Shown here piece after piece: positions 18,366 through 25,283 of a stretch of DNA of 64,000 bases (its first letter is position 1; each line of letters opens with the position of its first letter). A program made the position numbers and the translations under genes. Source of the DNA: Centipeda felix (GTDB lineage Bacteria > Bacillota > Negativicutes > Selenomonadales > Selenomonadaceae); contig NZ_LT891959.1 of assembly GCF_900186465.1 (NCBI RefSeq), positions 124,001-188,000 on the forward strand, written 5' to 3'. The notes below the pieces were generated by a model. It was not told the DNA's origin, did not search any database, and was given only the letters and a program-made list of their open reading frames with translations.

Positions 18366-19287
18366 GCGTACATTCTCTCTGTAAACTCAGATACAGCTCC
18401 TGCTGAGCAGGGTCGATGCTCTCTGCTGCACTCTCATGCAGCAGTTGCTGGATATATAGATCATGCCCTTGTGAGTATGCAAAAAGGGCACGATAGAATC
18501 GCTCAGTGTGCACCACAGTCTCATGAATCAATGCCGCAAGATAGGCAGGAAAAATATTCAGCTGTGCTACTTCATCCCACAGCGAGCGCGTAGACTCTAC
18601 TCGTACAACATCATACTCGATGCGATGAAGGAGACGCACGATATGCCTACGTTGTTCGGCTGTATACATCGACTTGATCAGGGAGAGCTCCGGCATCGAC
18701 CGATCTGCACGGATCAAGTAGAACTCTGCCTCCAGATCATCGTCATGATTCTCAAACCCGGCTGCGACGAGCCGGTCAATCATACCGGGCGGTGCCTTCC
18801 TTTGCTGTGCTAGACAGCGCACACTCTTATAAAAGGAAGCATACAGCAGCTTCTCAAACTCTGCACGTGCATAAAGACGCGAAACAATGGAATAATAGTG
18901 CCCGTCCATCAGATTTTGCAGGACAGACCAATGACGTATATTGCGAAAACTCGTCAGGAGTGCCCCTGTATCTTTTAGGAACAGGGAAAACCCTGCCGCG
19001 ATATCCTGCGGATTATCCACATTTTCCAATGCCAGATCGGAAATAATATAGTCAAAACATTTTCGTCCATACGGCAGAGGGGTTGTAACGTAATCGAGTT
19101 CCTGCCAATGAACACCTGTGGGAATGTCTGTCGGATCGCATTCAGCGGCAAGTGCATGAAGCTCCGCATTAGGAAACATATCCCGCAGCTGTGGCAGATA
19201 TTCAAGGCTTTCAATGATAAGTACACGCAGCGGAGCAGCATCAGGTACAAGAAAGGAAAGGAGCTCTGATCGAATCTTTTCAGCCAA
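18355..19287 (-). CDS. Class I SAM-dependent methyltransferase-like protein
   Basis: 310 aa, with a TTG start at 19287 preceded by GGGAGG. The order LRVLIIES (strand 1), AECDPTDIP, FDYIISDLALENVDNP and a following GFSLFLKDTGALLTSFRN resembles a Rossmann methyltransferase, although the glycine-rich SAM loop is not classical (IIESLEYLP). The last 100 residues are helical and look like those of glycosyltransferase-associated proteins in Selenomonas. Clustering with two glycosyltransferase genes suggests sugar or protein methylation during glycosylation, which is inference. It is the first gene of the long leftward train; upstream lies a MITE-like repeat rather than another gene. Confidence 0.6.
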   Translation of the reverse strand: MAEKIRSELLSFLVPDAAPLRVLIIESLEYLPQLRDMFPNAELHALAAECDPTDIPTGVHWQELDYVTTPLPYGRKCFDYIISDLALENVDNPQDIAAGFSLFLKDTGALLTSFRNIRHWSVLQNLMDGHYYSIVSRLYARAEFEKLLYASFYKSVRCLAQQRKAPPGMIDRLVAAGFENHDDDLEAEFYLIRADRSMPELSLIKSMYTAEQRRHIVRLLHRIEYDVVRVESTRSLWDEVAQLNIFPAYLAALIHETVVHTERFYRALFAYSQGHDLYIQQLLHESAAESIDPAQQELYLSLQRECTHEE

Positions 19288-19312
19288 ACAATGTCCTCCC
19301 CCGCTTTGCCGT

Positions 19313-19479
19313 TAGGGAATCGCTGATAAAATGAAGTCCGTCAGATTGGCGTAGATTTTTCGCCCGATTGAGGAGGCAAACCGAACGCATAGCCAAAGCT
19401 ATGTGGAGGATTTGCCGACAAAAAGCGGGCAAAAAAGATGCGCTAAGATGGCGGTGCTGAATTTATCAGTGCTTCCCTA
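19313..19479. repeat. 167-bp MITE-like fold-back element with terminal inverted repeats
   Basis: The ends are inverted: TAGGGAATCGCTGATAAA on the left and, read from the other strand, TAGGGAAGCACTGATAAA on the right (16 of 18 identical). Inner segments also pair (TTTTTCGCCCG with CGGGCAAAAAA), so the whole element can fold back. It contains no gene. It fills the gap between the YqfO-domain gene and the methyltransferase-like gene. The outer TA could be a target duplication. A 15-base identical stretch of its right end recurs at 38801. Confidence 0.7.
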
Positions 19480-19530
19480 GGTATATATCGAAATCATTAT
19501 AACACAGTCCGCAAAGAAGTTGTATCCATA

Positions 19531-19863
19531 TTATTCATCAAACGCAGTACCGTCAAGCAGCGGCAAAACAAAGACAACCGGCATCTCATATGGATGGATC
19601 TTCCGAATCGCACGCATCGTCTCATCAATTCGCCGTTCTTCAACACGTACCTCGACCTTTAGTTCCTCCGCCTCGGTAATCTCGCTCACTTCTCCCTCAT
19701 AAGGCTCTGTTCCAGCAAGAGTTCGCCATGTCCCCATCACAGGACTATAGGCAAGGCAGGAGTCATAGTTCCCGATATGTCCGGCATCCACCACTTGTAG
19801 TGCCTTTTGGAGTGCAGGAAGATGTGTTCGCGGAATAAATATTTCCATCTTTACATACTTCAT
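19531..19863 (-). CDS. YqfO/NIF3 C-terminal-like small protein
   Basis: 110 aa. The pattern KMEIFIPRTHLPALQKAL, GHIGNYDSCLAYSPVMGTWR and IRKIHPYEMPVVFVLPL matches the stand-alone form of the domain inserted in NIF3/YqfO proteins, related to PII- and CutA-like folds. These proteins are thought to bind small ligands or metals; the exact function is unknown. I chose the ATG at 19863 because AGGTG lies nine bases upstream; a GTG twelve bases further out is possible. It is downstream of yifB with a 36-nt gap. Confidence 0.75.
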   Translation of the reverse strand: MKYVKMEIFIPRTHLPALQKALQVVDAGHIGNYDSCLAYSPVMGTWRTLAGTEPYEGEVSEITEAEELKVEVRVEERRIDETMRAIRKIHPYEMPVVFVLPLLDGTAFDE

Positions 19864-19899
19864 GGGCGCAAACACCTATTATTTCTTCGTGTCAAGAAG

Positions 19900-21429
19900 T
19901 CACTCGATGCTCAGTCCGACATCACTGCGCAGCTGTATCGCCTCAGCAATATGAGATGCTCCGATGATCGGTTTTCCGTCAAGATCGGCAATCGTCCTCG
20001 CCACCTTAATGATGCGGTCATGCGAACGTGCCGACAGCTGGATACGGTGAAATGCTGCTTCCAGCAGATGCTCTGCATCCTTCTCCATCGTACAGTACTT
20101 CTTGATCATGCTGTGATTCATCTGTGCATTACAAAAAAGCCCGTGACGTTCTAGGCGATCCCGCTCGATCGTACGTGCCCGCACCACGCGGGCACGTATC
20201 GCTGCAGATGACTCGGCCCGCTGCGTCGTATGCAAATCCGCATAATCCACACGCGATACACGAATATGAAGATCAATACGGTCTAATAACGGTCCCGACA
20301 GCTTGCGTGTGTAACGTTTGATCTCCCCTGCAGAACATTCACAGGTATGATCTTTATCGCCCAAAAATCCACAGGGGCATGGATTCATTGCCGCTACCAA
20401 AATGATACTAGAGGGAAACGTCAGTGTTGCGTTCGCACGCGAGACGGTAATCTGGCGATCCTCAATCGGTTCGCGCAGCACCTCAAGCGTCTTCTTGCTG
20501 AACTCCGGCAGCTCGTCGAGAAAGAGCACGCCGTGATGCGCAAGTGTCACCTCGCCCGGACGCGGGATGCTCCCGCCGCCGATCATCGCCACCGTCGAGG
20601 ATGTATGATGCGGACTGCGGAAGGGGCGCGTGGTTACAAGCCCCGTATCCTTGCCGAGCAGCCCCGAGATGCTGTAAATCTTCGTGATCTCGATGGCTTC
20701 TTGCTTCGTCAGTTCCGGCAGGATCGAACTCATCCGACGTGCCAGCATCGTCTTGCCCGAACCGGGTACGCCAACCATGAGGACATTATGTCCGCCAGCC
20801 GCTGCAATCTCAAGCGCACGTTTCGCCTGATACTGCCCCTGTACGTCCGCAAAGTCATCGGTGAAGGCCGCATCCTTTTTCTGTTCTGTTGCATGTGGCA
20901 CGGCAGGAGTCAGCACCTCTGTGCCGGTCAGATGGCGCACAAGCTGCGCCAGATTCTCGACCGCATAGACCTTCAGCCCGTCAATCAGGAGTGCCTCATC
21001 TGCATTGGAGGGAGCAACGTAAAACTCCGTAAGTCCCCGCTCACGCGCCGTGATTGCCATCGGGAGAATGCCGCTGATCGGACGGCAGTTTCCATCAAGG
21101 GAGAGTTCCGCAGAGAAGAGTGCACTCTGCACCGCCGCCTCCGGAACCATACCGTAGGATGCAAGGAGTCCGACCGCAATCGGCAGATCAAGCCCCGAAC
21201 TGTCCTTTCGCACATCGGCGGGTGCAAGATTCACCGTCACCCGCTCCTGCCGCAGCTGAATGCCCGAGTTGCGAATCGCCGTCCGTACCCGCTCCTTCGA
21301 CTCCTTCACCGACGTATCGGGAAGCCCCACCAGTTCAAAGCCCGGCAGCCCGGGCGACACATCCACCTCCACGTCGATAATCCGTCCGTCAATCCCGAGG
21401 GTCGTCGCACCATAGGTCTTTGCAAACAA
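19900..21429 (-). CDS. yifB: YifB/ComM-family Mg-chelatase-like AAA+ ATPase
   Basis: 509 aa, normal length. An N-terminal Lon-protease-like substrate domain (residues 1-170) is followed by the AAA+ module with Walker A VPGSGKTMLARR, Walker B VLFLDELPEF and the SPHHTSS motif, then a C-terminal Mg-chelatase lid with ARSHDRIIKVART. ComM-type members are helicases that promote branch migration during natural transformation. The start is TTG at 21429, preceded by GGGAGGG; the MFAKTYGATTLGI opening fits the family. The promoter and first 18 codons are duplicated about 880 bp upstream (22258-22392). Confidence 0.93.
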   Translation of the reverse strand: MFAKTYGATTLGIDGRIIDVEVDVSPGLPGFELVGLPDTSVKESKERVRTAIRNSGIQLRQERVTVNLAPADVRKDSSGLDLPIAVGLLASYGMVPEAAVQSALFSAELSLDGNCRPISGILPMAITARERGLTEFYVAPSNADEALLIDGLKVYAVENLAQLVRHLTGTEVLTPAVPHATEQKKDAAFTDDFADVQGQYQAKRALEIAAAGGHNVLMVGVPGSGKTMLARRMSSILPELTKQEAIEITKIYSISGLLGKDTGLVTTRPFRSPHHTSSTVAMIGGGSIPRPGEVTLAHHGVLFLDELPEFSKKTLEVLREPIEDRQITVSRANATLTFPSSIILVAAMNPCPCGFLGDKDHTCECSAGEIKRYTRKLSGPLLDRIDLHIRVSRVDYADLHTTQRAESSAAIRARVVRARTIERDRLERHGLFCNAQMNHSMIKKYCTMEKDAEHLLEAAFHRIQLSARSHDRIIKVARTIADLDGKPIIGASHIAEAIQLRSDVGLSIE

Positions 21430-21509
21430 CGGCCTTCCCTCCCACGTTTCAAATATAAGAAAATTATAACACAAGAGAGGGCTTGTTGCCTAATGATTCT
21501 TTGCAAAAG
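21376..21509. repeat. Direct repeat, copy 1: yifB promoter, ribosome site and first codons
   Basis: About 134 bp nearly identical to 22258-22392. Shared features are the coding start (LFAKTYGATTLGIDGRII), the ribosome site, a TATAAT box in identical context and the outer TAATGATTCTTT. Divergence is concentrated between the promoter and the outer end. Together the copies bracket the 186-aa gene. Confidence 0.9.
21463..21471 (-). promoter_or_regulatory. Extended -10 promoter of yifB
   Basis: Read leftward it is TGTTATAAT, a perfect extended -10 (TGn plus TATAAT), 33 nt upstream of the TTG start. No good -35 hexamer is seen at 17 nt. The same box exists in the duplicated copy at 22347-22355. 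Confidence 0.6.
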
Positions 21510-21512
21510 AAA

Positions 21513-21550
21513 AGAGATTCCAAACGCCAACGGTGACGAATGGAATCTCT
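21513..21550 (-). terminator. Rho-independent terminator of the 186-aa gene
   Basis: A perfect 10-bp inverted repeat AGAGATTCCA / TGGAATCTCT with an 18-nt loop is followed, leftward, by TTTTCTTTT. It separates the 186-aa gene from the yifB promoter. Confidence 0.7.
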
Positions 21551-21616
21551 ATGTGTAAGATTTCAGCATCTCTAATTTATTTGAAGTGCTTGCAAATGTC
21601 TCCGTTATCCTCGTTG

Positions 21617-22177
21617 CTAAGACCTGTGATTACAACAGTCTTTTCTAATTTTTTTCAAATACTCCAGCACCTGGGGAATATATTCGCTCTTGGCATAATC
21701 CGAATCCGCATACCAGACATTGGATTGCCCCATCCCTCTACCCTTGCCTGCTTGAGAAGCGCGAGGCATGCGAAAATCTCTCTTTTTCACCGGGATAAGA
21801 TAAGCATTGATTGCTTTGGTGATAAAATAGTAGCAGGAACTATCATCAATTTTCTGACACTCCCGATACATCTCGGCTTTTTCATACCAACCTACTATCC
21901 GACTCCCTTCTTCCCCTTTAGCGACCCAAACAACGGTCACATCATCCAACACATCAGCCTTTGCTGCCGTCTTATCCAATCGCTCAAGCTTAAGTGTGTC
22001 CCCCTTTTGCTGCACATATCCATAGCAATTATCATCCTGGTATGGCTGAAAATTACGCGATTCCATTGCATCGTTATTTTCTCCCACCCAAGAGCCACCG
22101 TTATGCGGTTTATCCGAATCAGTGATTCCCATATAGTATTCCATCCATGCAATATTGCAAAAAATCACCGTTGCCAT
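21617..22177 (-). CDS. Unknown 186-aa protein, resembles a stand-alone restriction-associated PUA/EVE-like domain
   Basis: 186 aa, start ATG at 22177 after TAGGAGGAGATAAG. No catalytic motif was recognised. Landmarks are an N-terminal IFCNIAWMEYYMGI, the central VVWVAKGEEGSRIVGWYEKAEMYR region (split here by wording only), PVKKRDFRMPR and GMGQSNVWYADS. From memory, the phrases IVGWYxxAxxYR and GQSNVWYA occur in N-terminal domains of HNH-type restriction proteins, where the fold is PUA/EVE-like and may read modified bases; this is inference. No nuclease domain follows. The gene is enclosed by a duplicated yifB start, has its own terminator, and its ribosome site overlaps the stop of a 40-codon leader. 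Acquisition by insertion with duplication is likely. Confidence 0.6.
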   Translation of the reverse strand: MATVIFCNIAWMEYYMGITDSDKPHNGGSWVGENNDAMESRNFQPYQDDNCYGYVQQKGDTLKLERLDKTAAKADVLDDVTVVWVAKGEEGSRIVGWYEKAEMYRECQKIDDSSCYYFITKAINAYLIPVKKRDFRMPRASQAGKGRGMGQSNVWYADSDYAKSEYIPQVLEYLKKIRKDCCNHRS

Positions 22178-22189
22178 TCTTATCTCCTC

Positions 22190-22312
22190 CTACATAGCCA
22201 TTTCCCCATAGAAATGGGGAATTTGATAATCAAGAAAAAGTTCATGCTCTTCTACATCAATAATCCGTCCGTCTATCCCGAGGGTCGTCGCACCATAGGC
22301 CTTTGCAAACAA
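22190..22312 (-). pseudogene. Truncated yifB start forming a 40-codon leader ORF
   Basis: TTG at 22312 reads MFAKAYGATTLGIDGRIIDV, identical in pattern to yifB residues 1-20, then diverges into 20 unrelated residues and stops at TAG (22190-22192). That TAG is the first part of TAGGAGG, the ribosome site of the 186-aa gene, so ribosomes ending here could reinitiate on that gene. It has its own copy of the yifB promoter. I regard it as a duplication relic that may act as a translated leader. Confidence 0.75.
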
Positions 22313-22392
22313 CGGCTCTCCCCTCCTACGTTTCAAATATAAGAAAATTATAACACAGGATGAAGGAAGATGGCTAATGATTCTTTACAAAA
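22258..22392. repeat. Direct repeat, copy 2 of the yifB start region
   Basis: Matches 21376-21509 with a few substitutions (for example CTATGGT preserved, ACC to GCC at codon 5). It carries the TGTTATAAT box at 22347-22355 and the ribosome site GTAGGAGGG, so it can drive the leader ORF and the 186-aa gene. Confidence 0.9.
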
Positions 22393-22465
22393 CATGTGTG
22401 CCCCCATGTATCACTGCAACACTTTTTCTATGCAGATGATATGACATAGACCTCTCCGCATCAAA

Positions 22466-22837
22466 TCACGCTTTATCACGCTCCACGATTGCCTCACAAT
22501 AAAATGCGATCTTGGCATCGAGTGCCTCCATATGTGCGTGCAGCTTCTCCACCTCTGCCGCAAGATTGGCACGGTGCCCTATGAGCATTTCCATCCGCGC
22601 TGAAAGAGTATCGTCGCCCTCTGCCCGCAACGCAGCATAGCGCCGAATCTCCCGAATTGGCATCCCCGTCTCCTTGAGTCGCAGGATGAATGCTGCCCAC
22701 GCAACATCTCGTTCAGAGTAGCACCGCCGATTCGCCGCCGTACGCTCCGGCAGGAGCAGTCCCTCATGCTCATAGTAACGCAGCGTATGAATTCCCAGCC
22801 CCGTTTTCCGTGAAAATTCACCAATACTATATTCCAT
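22466..22837 (-). CDS. MerR-family transcriptional regulator
   Basis: 123 aa. The N-terminal winged helix is textbook MerR (YSIGEFSRKTGLGIHTLRYYE then EGLLLPER), followed by a coiled-coil dimerisation helix (residues 80-118). It has no conserved metal-binding Cys, so it resembles the AdhR/NmlR-like or small-organic-stress group. I chose ATG 22837, with AGGAGAGG upstream. It is divergent from the short-chain dehydrogenase, and the shared 66-nt gap holds a 19-bp-spaced promoter with a palindrome, the classic MerR operator. It probably controls the dehydrogenase and itself. Confidence 0.9.
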   Translation of the reverse strand: MEYSIGEFSRKTGLGIHTLRYYEHEGLLLPERTAANRRCYSERDVAWAAFILRLKETGMPIREIRRYAALRAEGDDTLSARMEMLIGHRANLAAEVEKLHAHMEALDAKIAFYCEAIVERDKA

Positions 22838-22849
22838 AAAATCCTCTCC

Positions 22850-22880
22850 TTGACATAGAGTATACTCTACATTGTAAAGT
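22850..22880 (+). promoter_or_regulatory. MerR-type promoter/operator for the dehydrogenase gene
   Basis: TTGACA (22850-22855) and TAAAGT (22875-22880) are separated by 19 bp, too long for normal sigma-A use and characteristic of promoters activated by MerR-induced DNA twisting. The spacer contains a perfect palindrome TAGAGTATACTCTA (22856-22869). Confidence 0.85.
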
Positions 22881-22903
22881 AGTGCCAAAAGGAGGATTTC
22901 ATC

Positions 22904-23701
22904 ATGAACAAACAAAACAGCAGATACACCGTGATCACGGGGGCAAGCTCCGGCATCGGAGCGGCGACAGCAAAGGCATTCGCCGGGCGTGGACACAACC
23001 TCATCCTTATTGCACGGCGCACAGAGCGACTAAATGCCCTAAAGGAAGAGATTCTTGCCGCACATCCGGCACTGGACATCATTATCAAAACTGCCGATCT
23101 CTCTTCTGTCGAGAACGTCACACAAGTCTATGATACAATAAAAGCCTTACCTATTGGGACATGGATCAACAATGCGGGCTTTGGAAGCTATGGCGCAGTC
23201 GGCACATCCGACCTTGACAAAATCAGACAAATGCTTCATCTAAACATCGAGGCACTGACCGTCTTTTCCACACTCTTCGTACGAGACTTCGCTGAGATAG
23301 AAGATACGCAGCTGATCAACATTTCCTCCGTCGGCGGCTACACCATTGTCCCAACTGCTGTCACCTACTGCGCGACAAAATTCTATGTCAGTGCATTCAC
23401 CGAGGGACTCGCACATGAACTCATAGCACGCGGCGCGAAGCTCCGTGCAAAGCTCCTTGCCCCCGCTGCAACGCAGACCGAGTTCGGCGCAGTCGCGAAC
23501 AACAACGCCGCCTATGACTATGACAAGGCGTTCGGCACCTATCACACAAGCAACCAAATGGCAGAGTTCCTTCTCGCCCTATACGATAGCGACCAGACAA
23601 TCGGTATCGTTGATCGCGAGACCTTCGCATTTCGTTTGTGCCTGCCACAGTTTCCCTATGCGGGAGGTTCTGCACATAATCAAAATGTAGTCGATGAGTA
23701 A
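22904..23701 (+). CDS. Short-chain dehydrogenase/reductase
   Basis: 265 aa, a classical SDR. The cofactor motif TGASSGIG is at residues 13-20, NNAG is near residue 88, the catalytic Ser is in NISSVGG and YCATK supplies Tyr and Lys. An Arg-Arg after strand 2 (IARRTERL) suggests NADP(H). An AGGAGG site precedes the ATG. The substrate is unknown; MerR control suggests a role in detoxifying a reactive carbonyl or similar stress, which is inference. It converges with the WYL gene with no gap (stop at 23701, next stop at 23702). Confidence 0.92.
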   Translation: MNKQNSRYTVITGASSGIGAATAKAFAGRGHNLILIARRTERLNALKEEILAAHPALDIIIKTADLSSVENVTQVYDTIKALPIGTWINNAGFGSYGAVGTSDLDKIRQMLHLNIEALTVFSTLFVRDFAEIEDTQLINISSVGGYTIVPTAVTYCATKFYVSAFTEGLAHELIARGAKLRAKLLAPAATQTEFGAVANNNAAYDYDKAFGTYHTSNQMAEFLLALYDSDQTIGIVDRETFAFRLCLPQFPYAGGSAHNQNVVDE

Positions 23702-24640
23702 TTAAGCCATCTCCTTATAATGCATCGTCAACGTACGTAGCCGTGTACGGATCACCTCTCTGAGTGCCATAGACTCGACCGTTTGAACTTCATCTCCATA
23801 GTGGATAAAGTAATCCGCGATAAACCCCTCCTCGCCCACATTGTAAAATCCATGGATATAGTACCGCCCATTCTCCTCCACAAGTCGCATGGATGGATAG
23901 TGTTCTTTATAAAAAAAATCTCGTCCTTTTGCTGTAATTTCGACAACAAAGGAGAGAGCATCTGCACGGCGATAAAGTTCCTCTGAGGGGCGTGCAAAGG
24001 ACGAGAGAGGCATCCCCGCCACATCCATACACTCCTCCACCGCAGTGATGCGGTCACACCGAAAGACACGCGCCTGCCCCATCTCGAAATCGTGTGCCGT
24101 CCCATACCACTGCCCATACGCTGCGCGAATCTCGAAGAACTGCACTGTATAGCGGCGCAGTTCTTTCTTTTGATAATAAATCACGCAGGGCTGCTCCTTT
24201 ACAGCAAACTGTAAAATATCCCGCAAACATGCACTCTCATTCGCGTGCTTCGTTACATCAAGGCGTAAAATATCCGCGATACGATGCAGGGATGTCCTGT
24301 GGAGAGGAGCGCACTCCTCAAATTTCTCCCGCAGACGCACCACATCCAGATGAAACGGTGTGGTCTGATATGAGTCGAGCGTACGCATGGCAACGTAGAG
24401 CGCATACATTTCATCTACTGTAAAAAGGATCGGCGTAAGTAGATGATTCGGTAGAATCCCATATGACCCGCCACGTCCTACGCGTGTGAAAATTGGCAGT
24501 CCCAACTCCTCAAGTGCACGCACATCGCGCAGAGCGGAACTGCGCGAAATACTGTATCGCTCCATCAGATCACGCAGTCGAAAAGAGTTCTTTCCCGAAA
24601 GATAACGTATCATATCGTTCAGACGCTCGGATTTATTCAT
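23702..24640 (-). CDS. YafY-type HTH/WYL-domain transcriptional regulator
   Basis: 312 aa. The N-terminal HTH_11/DeoR-like helix-turn-helix (RDLMERYSISRSSALRDVRAL, residues about 18-40 overall) is followed by a WYL domain (residues 140-220, with YGQWYGTAHDFEMGQARVFR as its core) and a C-terminal WCX part. Start at ATG 24640 chosen because GGAGG lies six bases before it. It faces the flavin-binding gene, and an inverted repeat between them is a likely operator. WYL proteins sense ligands, often nucleotides, and many act as local repressors. Confidence 0.9.
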   Translation of the reverse strand: MNKSERLNDMIRYLSGKNSFRLRDLMERYSISRSSALRDVRALEELGLPIFTRVGRGGSYGILPNHLLTPILFTVDEMYALYVAMRTLDSYQTTPFHLDVVRLREKFEECAPLHRTSLHRIADILRLDVTKHANESACLRDILQFAVKEQPCVIYYQKKELRRYTVQFFEIRAAYGQWYGTAHDFEMGQARVFRCDRITAVEECMDVAGMPLSSFARPSEELYRRADALSFVVEITAKGRDFFYKEHYPSMRLVEENGRYYIHGFYNVGEEGFIADYFIHYGDEVQTVESMALREVIRTRLRTLTMHYKEMA

Positions 24641-24653
24641 ACACATCCTCCAT

Positions 24654-24678
24654 AAAGGTGCCGCAAATTGACACCTTT
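24654..24678. promoter_or_regulatory. Inverted-repeat operator between the WYL regulator and the oxidase-like gene
   Basis: AAAGGTG (24654-24660) and CACCTTT (24672-24678) form a perfect 7-bp inverted repeat. The right arm overlaps TTGACA (24668-24673), a -35 hexamer for the rightward gene. This placement fits repression by the divergent WYL protein. Confidence 0.55.
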
Positions 24679-24722
24679 TTATACTATACTACAACTATTA
24701 CACAAAGAAAAGGAGTATGGAT

Positions 24723-25142
24723 ATGAACATGAGTAACGAATTTCTGCGCCTGATGGCAGCACATCAAGACCTCGCACTTGCAACATCGGTGGACAATACG
24801 CCCCATGTGCGCATTGTGAATTTTGTCTATGCAGAGGAGAAAAAGCTCGTCTACTTCGCAACCTTTCCAGACAATGCAAAGGTTAGTGAAATCGACGCAA
24901 ACCATACAGTTTCGTTCACCACGATCCCTCATGACGGGGGAACGGCACACGTCCGTGCCGTCGGCACTGCCGCGAAGAGCAAGCGCAGTATCTTCGACCT
25001 CGCCGATACCTTCACAGCAAAGATTCCGGGCTACGACGAAACAATTGCTGCGGTCGGTGACGCACTCATTGTCTACGAGATCACATTTCCCACTGCGACA
25101 GTGACCGTCGATATGGAACACAGTGGAACGGTGACGATTTGA
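24723..25142 (+). CDS. Pyridoxamine 5'-phosphate oxidase-like FMN-binding protein
   Basis: 139 aa from the ATG at 24723, which has AGGAG at seven-base spacing; the ATG at 24717 is too close to that site. The split-barrel pattern LALATSVDNTPHVRIVNFVY and KLVYFATFPDNAKVSEI is typical of the PNPOx-like flavin reductase/oxidase fold. The substrate is unknown. It is probably controlled by the divergent WYL regulator. It is the last host gene before the prophage, and a terminator follows. Confidence 0.85.
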   Translation: MNMSNEFLRLMAAHQDLALATSVDNTPHVRIVNFVYAEEKKLVYFATFPDNAKVSEIDANHTVSFTTIPHDGGTAHVRAVGTAAKSKRSIFDLADTFTAKIPGYDETIAAVGDALIVYEITFPTATVTVDMEHSGTVTI

Positions 25143-25183
25143 GTCTTGCTGCCCCATACCGATGATTGAAGGGCATCTTTCTT

Positions 25184-25209
25184 AGGGCGACTGAAAGGTC
25201 GTCCTTTTT
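25184..25209 (+). terminator. Terminator of the oxidase-like gene
   Basis: GGGCGAC and GTCGTCC pair with one G-U around a six-base loop, followed by TTTTT. The left prophage border must lie to the right of, or close to, this point. Confidence 0.6.
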
Positions 25210-25283
25210 GCTGTGTCTGTTGCGAGGCTGCTTCTGGTAAATGGAATCTTTTGCGTGAAAGGTGATCTCTTGAATTTATATCT

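Noticed and set aside
20347-21558. Long open frame on the + strand opposite yifB
   Set aside because: It mirrors the codons of a conserved AAA+ gene, has no ribosome site and no protein-like motif.
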